Positions 1 through 4,778 of a stretch of 11,981 nucleotides of DNA are shown piece by piece. The first letter of the stretch is position 1. Each line of letters opens with the position of its first letter. Where the stretch lies: contig CALBUZ010000136.1 in the NCBI GenBank assembly GCA_937969105.1, positions 1 through 11,981 on the forward strand, in the 5' to 3' direction. The translations under genes were made by a program, and so were the position numbers. The DNA is from an uncultured Collinsella sp. (lineage in GTDB: Bacteria > Actinomycetota > Coriobacteriia > Coriobacteriales > Coriobacteriaceae). The notes below the pieces were generated by a model. It saw only the letters and a list, made by a program, of their open reading frames with translations, was not told where the DNA came from and searched no databases.

Positions 1-44
1 TGAAAGGCAATAAGGCTTTTCGAAAGACAGAAAGGAGCAAGGCA

Positions 45-119
45 ATGAGCATCACGTTCAGGGTTTGGCGATTAGCAGTCACCGTCCAAATCCGCTTCCG
101 CCTTCTTAACAGACGGTAA
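45..119 (+). CDS. Possible 24-residue leader or micro-ORF
   Basis: A short ATG-to-TAA frame starts 5 bases after an AAAGGAGCAA tract that looks like a good Shine-Dalgarno site. The peptide is strongly basic (several Arg, no acidic residue) and begins MSITFRVWRL. It lies about 80 bases upstream of the 200-715 gene, with a strong hairpin between them, so it could be a leader peptide for that gene. I do not recognise the peptide, and 24 codons can arise by chance; the ribosome binding site is the main support. No promoter is evident in bases 1-44. Confidence 0.35.
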   Translation: MSITFRVWRLAVTVQIRFRLLNRR

Positions 120-125
120 GCGGAA

Positions 126-153
126 GGGTTGCCCGCTCGGCGGCGGGCAACCC
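126..153 (+). promoter_or_regulatory. Strong GC-rich hairpin between micro-ORF and downstream gene
   Basis: GGGTTGCCCGC at 126-136 pairs perfectly with GCGGGCAACCC at 143-153, leaving the loop TCGGCG: an 11-bp stem. No T-tract follows, so it is not a classical intrinsic terminator. It begins 7 bases after the stop of the 24-codon ORF and ends 46 bases before the next start codon. An attenuator or an mRNA-stability hairpin are both possible; the role is inferred from position only. Confidence 0.5.
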
Positions 154-199
154 GCCCACCTTGAAATGATGCCCAGAGCCTTTAGCGAAAGGATACAGC

Positions 200-715
200 A
201 TGGCAGATGCGCGAAGCAAGGCAACGGAGAAGTACCGTAAGGCGAACGTCAAGTCGTTCAACGTGAAGTTCTTCCCGTCTGATGCCGAAGTCCTGGAATA
301 CTTCCAAGGCAAGGAGAACCGCAACCAGTACATCAAAGACCTCATTAGAAAGGACATGGAAGCCAAGGCAAGCCCCAAGACCTACGTTTTCGAGACGGCC
401 AACGAAGGCGACGTGACGATCACTATCTCCGGCGAGTATGTCGGCGGGTGTGTTGACATGGAAGCCGACATCTCGGGTACCGGAGACCATCGCGAGTGGA
501 CGGAAATCGACGGCGGAAGCGTCGAGGAAATCTTCGAATGGCTGATGGACAAGGGCGTGGAGTTCGAGAGCGACCGTTCCCTTTGGCTCAACTTGAATTA
601 TGTCGAGCAAGTCATGATTGACCGCTCGAAGACAGAAGATCAGCTGCTTGACTACGCCGCAAGCATAACAGACAAAGAGCTTAAGAAGTGGCGAGAGTTC
701 TATTTCGACATCTAA
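200..715 (+). CDS. Unknown protein with ribbon-helix-helix-like N-terminus
   Basis: This is a 171-residue protein of unknown function, and the only substantial gene on the plus strand. Residues about 16-54 (KSFNVKFFPSDAEVLEYF, then a helix ending DLIRKDMEAK) have the strand-helix-helix pattern and spacing of Arc/CopG-type ribbon-helix-helix DNA-binding proteins, preceded by a basic N-terminus (KATEKYRKANVK). Residues about 60-171 are acidic and I do not recognise them; they may be an effector or partner-binding region. The start is supported by AAAGGA about 7 bases upstream. The gene converges on the lysis operon and shares a bidirectional terminator with it, so it is an independent transcription unit: perhaps a phage regulator or cargo gene, or a host gene at a prophage edge. 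A DNA-binding role is inference from pattern only. Confidence 0.75.
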   Translation: MADARSKATEKYRKANVKSFNVKFFPSDAEVLEYFQGKENRNQYIKDLIRKDMEAKASPKTYVFETANEGDVTITISGEYVGGCVDMEADISGTGDHREWTEIDGGSVEEIFEWLMDKGVEFESDRSLWLNLNYVEQVMIDRSKTEDQLLDYAASITDKELKKWREFYFDI

Positions 716-723
716 ACGCAAAA

Positions 724-752
724 AGCCCGCACCCCATTACAGGGTGCGGGCT
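724..752. terminator. Bidirectional intrinsic terminator
   Basis: AGCCCGCACCC at 724-734 pairs perfectly with GGGTGCGGGCT at 742-752 around the 7-base loop CATTACA. On the minus strand the stem is followed by TTTTT (720-724), a canonical intrinsic terminator ending the lysis operon 11 bases after the endolysin stop. On the plus strand the stem is followed by CATTTATATA, a weaker U-rich tail, and lies 8 bases past the stop of the 200-715 gene. It therefore separates two convergent units. Confidence 0.88.
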
Positions 753-762
753 CATTTATATA

Positions 763-1791
763 CTATTTAAGAAGTTCGTTTACTCGTTTTTGAACCGCAT
801 CGAAGTTTGCTCCGAGCTTGGTGCGGCGCTCGTTGCCGTCACCGTACTCACCTCGAATGACGGCCTTTGCAAGCGCATCGATGTCGACACTTGAAGAGCG
901 CGCGTTGACGCGCGCCTGCACTTCATCGTAACGAGAGCCAAGAATGGCGCGGCGCGTATCGCCGTTGCCGAATACTCCGTTGAGCACGTCTTTGGCAAGA
1001 TCATCGACGCTGGAAGAGCTTGCGCGGTTGATTAGCGCCTGCACCTCATCATAGCGAGAGCCTAGGCGCTTGCGACGCTTGTCCCCATTGCCGTACTCAC
1101 CACGCATGATGGCTGCCGCGAGATCTGCCGTAGAACCTTCAGGGCAATTCTCGGCTGCACCAGAAGCCCCGGCCTTCTCGCCATGAACGTATTTAAACCA
1201 TGCCTGCTTGTCCATGTATGCGATGTCGAGATCGAGGTATTTGTCATACCCGTTCAATCGTCCGTGAGAAGAGTATTGATGGATGACGCAGCTGTTCCAG
1301 GCACCGAATCCGCCATCAGGAAGCCAAGGGGAATCTTGGTATCCAGTGTCGTTGCGGTCGGCGTCCTGCGCGACCCAGAGTGCGTGGTTCTTTGCAATCT
1401 GTGACCAGTCTTCCTCCGTGGTGACGCTTCGGCTCATATAGACGATGCAGCGAACACCGGTGAGCTCGTAGATCTTATCCAGGAACAGCTTAGCCTTATC
1501 GGTTCCGATGCGACCGTAGGCTTCATAGTCGAGCATCGGGATGCCGCGGCCAAAGTAGTTCTTGCAGTTGGCGTAGAAGAACTCGGCCTGCTTTACCGGG
1601 TCGGACTGGTCAAGGAAATGGTAGAAGCCATAGAGCTTCTTCTGGCTGATCGCCGTCTGGATAAACGGGTCGCAAGTCGAATAAACCTTATCGATGCCCT
1701 CGGTCGCCTTGCAGAATACGAAATCGTAATCGATCTTAGTGAGGTCGAGACCTCGCTGATAATCAGAAATGTCGATGCCCTTCATCGTCAT
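763..1791 (-). CDS. GH25 muramidase endolysin with three Cpl-7 repeats
   Basis: This is the phage endolysin: a lysozyme-type enzyme that cuts the N-acetylmuramic acid to N-acetylglucosamine bond of peptidoglycan at the end of infection. Residues about 3-200 form a glycoside hydrolase family 25 domain. Visible family motifs are GIDISDYQ near the N-terminus (Asp7), FCKATEG (Glu31), LDYEAYG (Asp88, Glu90) and LDLDIAY near the domain end. A short linker (about 205-220) leads to three copies of a roughly 36-residue module at about 221-257, 262-297 and 304-342, each with the pattern LAxxVxxGxxGxGxxRRxxLGxxxDxVQxxxN. These match the Cpl-7 (CW_7) cell-wall-binding repeat of phage lysins. No signal peptide is seen, so release depends on the holin. 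The ATG overlaps the upstream stop as ATGA, implying translational coupling; an ATG two codons later is an alternative start. Confidence 0.95.
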   Translation of the reverse strand: MTMKGIDISDYQRGLDLTKIDYDFVFCKATEGIDKVYSTCDPFIQTAISQKKLYGFYHFLDQSDPVKQAEFFYANCKNYFGRGIPMLDYEAYGRIGTDKAKLFLDKIYELTGVRCIVYMSRSVTTEEDWSQIAKNHALWVAQDADRNDTGYQDSPWLPDGGFGAWNSCVIHQYSSHGRLNGYDKYLDLDIAYMDKQAWFKYVHGEKAGASGAAENCPEGSTADLAAAIMRGEYGNGDKRRKRLGSRYDEVQALINRASSSSVDDLAKDVLNGVFGNGDTRRAILGSRYDEVQARVNARSSSVDIDALAKAVIRGEYGDGNERRTKLGANFDAVQKRVNELLK

Positions 1792-2492
1792 CGCGCATCA
1801 CCTCTAATAGCGTTAAATGAGCCGAAGCAGACGGCTTCGAGCTCTTCCCTTGTCCATGTTTTGATTGAGTTGGCTCCATCGTCCGGGTCACGTAGCGCAT
1901 ACGTCCCGTTATCGTTCGCACGCCAGATCATCACGACGTGGCTGCCGTATTCACGGTCTCCCAGCTGACCACTAACTCCGGCGAATACGATCCATCCGTC
2001 GTCGACATAATCGAGGGCACTGTCCGTGCCCCAGAAGGTGTCAACTCGGTCATATCCGTATCTGTCGTGGGTGAACTGCGTGAACTTTGCCATGTCGTTT
2101 ACTCGGTTTGTAAGGCACGAATCACCCACGATGTTTGCGAGGGCATCCGGTGTCACCGGCGCGCCACGCTCGTAGCTCAGCGCCATGGCGGCACACGTGA
2201 GGCCGCACCCGTAGGTGCCGATGGTCTCGTCGCTATAGGCGGTCGATGACCATTGCGGGTCTTTTTGCAAAAAGAGCGGCATATAGCCGCTCTTTTTAGA
2301 ATCACTCTTGTCGTAAATTGGCTGCGCGTCCTGAACTCCGTCGTTGTATCCGCGCTCGTAGGTCTTTACACTGCTTATGCTGTCTGACTGCACATGCTGA
2401 GCTGCGATGCCGATCCAGATGCAGAAGCCCAGCGCGACGCCCAGAAGCAGTGCCACTACAAGCCTGAGCCTAGCCGCGCTTCGCGACTTCAT
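1788..2492 (-). CDS. Membrane-anchored C39-like cysteine peptidase
   Basis: This is a 234-residue protein with a basic N-terminus and one hydrophobic segment (about residues 10-32), probably a signal anchor placing the rest outside the membrane. Residues about 70-230 resemble the peptidase C39-like family (Peptidase_C39_2, papain-like fold). GTYGCGLTCAAMALSY carries the likely nucleophile Cys96, GSHVVMIW the likely His185, and LRDPDDG the likely Asp202. The family cleaves peptides or isopeptides; a peptidoglycan cross-bridge or a surface protein is a plausible substrate, but this is inferred. I start it at the ATG at 2492, preceded by GAAGGCG, rather than at an upstream TTG at 2525. The chosen start overlaps the holin gene by 23 bases. 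Its place between holin and endolysin suggests a lysis role. The coding sequence contains a terminator-like hairpin (2269-2297). Confidence 0.85.
   Translation of the reverse strand: MKSRSAARLRLVVALLLGVALGFCIWIGIAAQHVQSDSISSVKTYERGYNDGVQDAQPIYDKSDSKKSGYMPLFLQKDPQWSSTAYSDETIGTYGCGLTCAAMALSYERGAPVTPDALANIVGDSCLTNRVNDMAKFTQFTHDRYGYDRVDTFWGTDSALDYVDDGWIVFAGVSGQLGDREYGSHVVMIWRANDNGTYALRDPDDGANSIKTWTREELEAVCFGSFNAIRGDAR
2269..2297 (-). other. Terminator-like perfect hairpin inside the C39 gene
   Basis: AAAAAGAGCGGC (2269-2280) pairs perfectly with GCCGCTCTTTTT (2286-2297) around the loop ATATA: a 12-bp stem with a GC-rich core. On the minus-strand transcript it ends in a U-run, as an intrinsic terminator does, yet it lies within the reading frame of the peptidase, in the linker between the membrane segment and the catalytic domain. 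A smaller palindrome, CTTTTTGCAAAAAG (2261-2274), overlaps it. Partial attenuation of endolysin transcription is possible. Active translation would normally suppress it. Confidence 0.5.
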
Positions 2493-2886
2493 CGGCAATC
2501 GCCTTCGTAATATCGTCTGTGTCAACGTTGGCGTGCTCGAAAATCTTCATGATTGGAGAATCGGCAAGCTCTGGATAAGCCTTCTTGAGGTTCTCGAGGA
2601 TAGAGGCAAGCTCCATGAAGATGATGGTAATGCAGACGACGTAGACGCTGATGCCATTGAAATTCAGCCCAACGATATGCGAGCTTAGAATCTCGATGCA
2701 TATCACAAGCATGATGATAAGTGCAAGCGTCGCCTTATGACACAAGCCACGGCGCATCGTCGAAGACTTAAAGTTACAGTTGAAGATTGCCTGGGCGATT
2801 CCCGTAACCATGTCGATAAGCATCATCAGGAATGCGCCGGCGATTGCCCAGATTTGCGGCTCGGTAAACGTGTAGATATCTCCCAT
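2470..2886 (-). CDS. Phage holin (toxin-secretion/phage-lysis holin type)
   Basis: This is a 138-residue membrane protein that would form the lesion letting the endolysin reach the wall. Hydrophobic segments lie at about residues 12-32, 52-70 and 78-95. The stretch DMVTGIAQAIFN followed by a polar loop (KSSTMRRGLCHK) and a second hydrophobic helix is typical of the holin family represented by TcdE and Phage_holin_4. The C-terminal part (about 96-138) is polar and charged (ENLKKAYPELADSP, then DEVAKRG), the expected cytoplasmic tail. The ATG overlaps the stop of the small upstream gene as TAATG, so the two are probably translationally coupled. The immediate neighbours (peptidase, endolysin) complete a lysis cassette. 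Confidence 0.92.
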   Translation of the reverse strand: MGDIYTFTEPQIWAIAGAFLMMLIDMVTGIAQAIFNCNFKSSTMRRGLCHKATLALIIMLVICIEILSSHIVGLNFNGISVYVVCITIIFMELASILENLKKAYPELADSPIMKIFEHANVDTDDITKAIADEVAKRG

Positions 2887-3002
2887 TATTTCTCCTTTGC
2901 ATTGTCATCGACCATCTTCTGCACGGCGGCACGCCAAAGCTTGGGTACGCTCTCGACGGTGCGTCTGTCGTCCATGACGGCTTCGTAGTAGATCTTCGCC
3001 AT
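2886..3002 (-). CDS. XkdX-like small phage protein
   Basis: This is a 38-residue reading frame beginning MAKIYYEAVMDDRRTVESVP, too short for many gene finders. The pattern YYE-x5-RRTVESVPKLWRAAVQ resembles XkdX-family proteins of Bacillus-type phages, which lie between tail-fibre and holin genes. Their function is not established. The ribosome binding site GGAGGTGA lies just upstream, overlapping the end of the preceding gene. The stop overlaps the holin start by one base (TAATG). The position, coupling and good ribosome binding site make this a real gene. Confidence 0.82.
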   Translation of the reverse strand: MAKIYYEAVMDDRRTVESVPKLWRAAVQKMVDDNAKEK

Positions 3003-3004
3003 CG

Positions 3005-3373
3005 CTACTCACCTCCCACGATGTCGCCGATTTCGAGAAGTGCTGCGTTGGTGTCCGCAAGAGCAGCGCGTGTCTGCTTAAGCTGCTCAATGAGACCGTC
3101 AATGCGCTCGGTGTCCGTAAGCTCGTCATCTTCGTGCGCTTCCCATAGCTCGTCGAATGCCGCTGCCACCTCTTCGACGCTTGGCACGCCGACGGCAACA
3201 AAGTGCAACTCGTCGGCTCGGTAGAACTCAATCGCCTTTTCGTTATCGGCTCCGTTGTCGGCAACGTCTTTTTCGATGTTCCTGCGAAGCCAAACGTCTG
3301 CGGTCGCGCCGCTCAATCGGGCTTCGACCATCACCGCGTCAAGCGGCGTCGCGCTGCACGTCTGAGTGCTCAT
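3005..3373 (-). CDS. Acidic tail-adjacent phage protein of unknown function
   Basis: This is a 122-residue, strongly acidic protein. The N-terminal half is probably beta-rich (DAVMVEARLSGATADVWLRRNIEKD). The C-terminal half (about residues 62-118) looks helical, ending in a heptad-like segment (IDGLIEQLKQTRAALADTN) that may form a coiled coil. Similar small acidic proteins are common after tail-fibre genes in phages of Gram-positive bacteria, but I know of no established function. It is not a good match to the DGR accessory protein Avd, which is a basic four-helix protein. The ATG is supported by GGAAAGGA about 6 bases upstream and overlaps the end of the reverse transcriptase gene by 35 bases. 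Confidence 0.8.
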   Translation of the reverse strand: MSTQTCSATPLDAVMVEARLSGATADVWLRRNIEKDVADNGADNEKAIEFYRADELHFVAVGVPSVEEVAAAFDELWEAHEDDELTDTERIDGLIEQLKQTRAALADTNAALLEIGDIVGGE

Positions 3374-4424
3374 GTGCGTTCCTTTCCGCCGCGCTTATGT
3401 GTGCGCGGGCTTTTTTAAATACCAAGTTGAATCCGTTGTCGCGCCATACGTCAGCGCAATCTGCGTGGCGAAACCAACCACCGTAGCTCGTAGCCCTTCG
3501 TGCCCGCTTGAGCGACGGCGAACGCCTGTACCTGCGAAGCGCCCTGCACGCACGAAGAAATAGCGAACCGCGAAGCGTAGTACGGTTCTTTCGCACCGTG
3601 TATCCAACAACATCGACCGGCTCTTCGTTGCTGACGCGGCTTATCTTCCACGGCTTGACAGTAAGTCCGAACTTTTTGTGCAGCAGCCTTTGGAGCTGCC
3701 TTGCCGCGCTCCGCAAGTTGCGCTTGTCGGGACTGAATAAATAGATGTCATCTGCGTACCAGAGCTGGTGCGTGATCAGCGGAACGCTAACGCCGCGCCT
3801 TACTTTGCGCATGCTCTCGACCTCGTGATAGCCGAACGACAACACCAGCTGCGCCATTCGCAGGCTGAAATAGCTTCCGATTTCCAGACCGCCGCCATAT
3901 GTGGCAAACAGTGATTCGGCGATATAGAGCACGTCGGGACTTCGCACGTAGCGGCGAAGAAGCATCATCACCACATCTGCCTTGATGGATGGATAGCACT
4001 TGCGCACGTCCATATGCACGTAGTAACCGCCATCTTGCGACCACCTGCGCACGGCATGAGCCGCCATGAGCTGACCTTTGCCTGGGACGCTAGAAACCTG
4101 CCAGAAGCCAACCTTCGCATCGAGCAGGCGCGACATTGCGGCAACGGCCACATAGTCGCAAACCTGCTGCTTCACGCTCTCAACGCCGATGATGCGCAGC
4201 TTGCCGTTCGTGGGCTCGCGATGCCGGTAGCGCTTTATCGGTCGAAACGTAAGCGAGCGCGTTTCGACCTCGCGCACGATCTCCGCGATTAGCGCCGAAG
4301 CGCTGCCGTGCTCTTGCGGCACGCGCCAGGCGTTTTTCTTTCCAGCCTTTGAATCGAGCCAAGATTCGTAGGCGGAAACAACAAGGGCTTCGTTTATCCG
4401 AAGCCCCTTGCAATAACTCTTCAA
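3339..4424 (-). CDS. DGR-type reverse transcriptase
   Basis: This is a 361-residue reverse transcriptase that would copy the TR transcript into mutagenised cDNA. Visible RT motifs in order are: an N-terminal basic region with IKRYRHREPTNGKLRIIGV (about 63-81); motif A, HMDVRKCYPSI with catalytic Asp139; motif B, GGGLEIGSYFSLRMAQ (177-192); the active-site YADD (223-226); and motif 7, GYTVRKNRTTLR (274-285). A basic C-terminal region (RACRALRRYRR; YGGWFRHADC) follows. No maturase or endonuclease domain is present, arguing against a group II intron. The adjacent TR/VR pair assigns it to the DGR class. Most DGR RTs have SQ in motif B; here it is SL (187-188). The only plausible start is TTG at 4424 with a weak AAAGGT upstream, so translation is probably poor. 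The 3' end overlaps the next gene by 35 bases. Confidence 0.93.
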   Translation of the reverse strand: MKSYCKGLRINEALVVSAYESWLDSKAGKKNAWRVPQEHGSASALIAEIVREVETRSLTFRPIKRYRHREPTNGKLRIIGVESVKQQVCDYVAVAAMSRLLDAKVGFWQVSSVPGKGQLMAAHAVRRWSQDGGYYVHMDVRKCYPSIKADVVMMLLRRYVRSPDVLYIAESLFATYGGGLEIGSYFSLRMAQLVLSFGYHEVESMRKVRRGVSVPLITHQLWYADDIYLFSPDKRNLRSAARQLQRLLHKKFGLTVKPWKISRVSNEEPVDVVGYTVRKNRTTLRGSLFLRACRALRRYRRSPSLKRARRATSYGGWFRHADCADVWRDNGFNLVFKKARAHISAAERNAHEHSDVQRDAA

Positions 4425-4606
4425 TTGTTTTTGACCTTTGCTCTCTGGATGTCGTACGAGCGGTCGCGTCTCCGTTACTAGCCCGCTGGTCTTAAGACTG
4501 ATTTCACTTAGTTAAGCCAGGTTGCCCCCGCTCGCCACCAGCGGCGGCGGGTAGTCGCGGCGGAAATAAAAAAGATAGCTGGTTGTTCGAGATAGTCACC
4601 CAGGTA
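4425..4606 (-). ncRNA. TR-RT spacer, probable 3' part of the DGR template RNA
   Basis: This 182-base stretch between the TR and the RT gene has no convincing reading frame. In characterised DGRs, RNA just downstream of TR folds and is needed for cDNA priming by the RT, so I assign it that role by position. It contains a GC-rich segment able to fold (for example CCGCT at 4528-4532 with AGCGG at 4540-4544) and an A-rich run on the plus strand (4564-4573), which is a U-rich run in the RNA. The RNA boundaries cannot be seen from sequence. The RT frame stays open upstream of its TTG to about 4510, but no ATG or GTG lies in that extension. Confidence 0.5.
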
Positions 4607-4709
4607 GGCGCGAGCCGATGTTCCACCTAGCATTGCCGGTGCCGTTGTTGCCGTTGACGTACCAAAGGCCAGCATTGCCCCTGTTCCTCAAGTTGCCAAG
4701 GGAAAGCCA
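4607..4709 (-). repeat. DGR template repeat (TR)
   Basis: This 103-bp direct copy of the VR lies 69 bases after the target gene stop codon. Read in the VR frame, the TR would encode residues rich in Asn (8 AAC or AAT codons), with three AGG and one ACC codon at the variable positions. AAC, AAT, AGG and ACC cannot become stop codons by changes at A, a known design feature of DGR templates. It has 22 adenines on the coding strand, 15 of which differ in VR; none of its other bases differ. Identity breaks abruptly at both ends. The last 14 bases (4607-4620) are unchanged and act as the likely initiation-of-mutagenic-homing (IMH-like) end. Confidence 0.95.
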
Positions 4710-4756
4710 AGAGAACATGACAGCCCACGCGCCGCGAATCCCTGCTTGTTTTCAAA

Positions 4757-4772
4757 AGGGGACAAGTCCCCT
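4757..4772 (-). promoter_or_regulatory. Hairpin downstream of VR, possible DGR target-recognition structure or terminator
   Basis: AGGGGAC (4757-4763) pairs with GTCCCCT (4766-4772). Sterically this is probably a 6-bp stem with the tetraloop CTTG on the minus strand. It begins 6 bases after the target stop and 44 bases after the VR end. In the Bordetella phage DGR and others, a small stem-loop just downstream of the VR improves homing (established for that family). On the minus strand the stem is followed by TTTT, so a weak terminator or attenuator ahead of the TR is the alternative. The rest of 4710-4778 holds nothing I can identify. Confidence 0.55.
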
Positions 4773-4778
4773 CGCGGC

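Noticed and set aside
182..721. 179-codon minus-strand frame opposite the 200-715 gene
   Set aside because: It runs through the bidirectional terminator and lacks a ribosome binding site; the plus-strand frame has a clear one and a sensible N-terminal domain.
875..1125. Tandem DNA repeat in the endolysin gene as a possible CRISPR or mobile repeat
   Set aside because: The similarity is at protein level and corresponds to the three Cpl-7 wall-binding modules.
2492..2525. Upstream TTG start for the C39-like peptidase
   Set aside because: It would add 11 basic residues deeper in the holin gene without a ribosome binding site; the ATG at 2492 has one and gives a normal signal anchor.
3339..4424. 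Group II intron or retron as the source of the reverse transcriptase
   Set aside because: No maturase or endonuclease domain, no intron ribozyme structure or msr/msd-like inverted repeats recognised, while a perfect adenine-biased TR/VR pair lies next to it.
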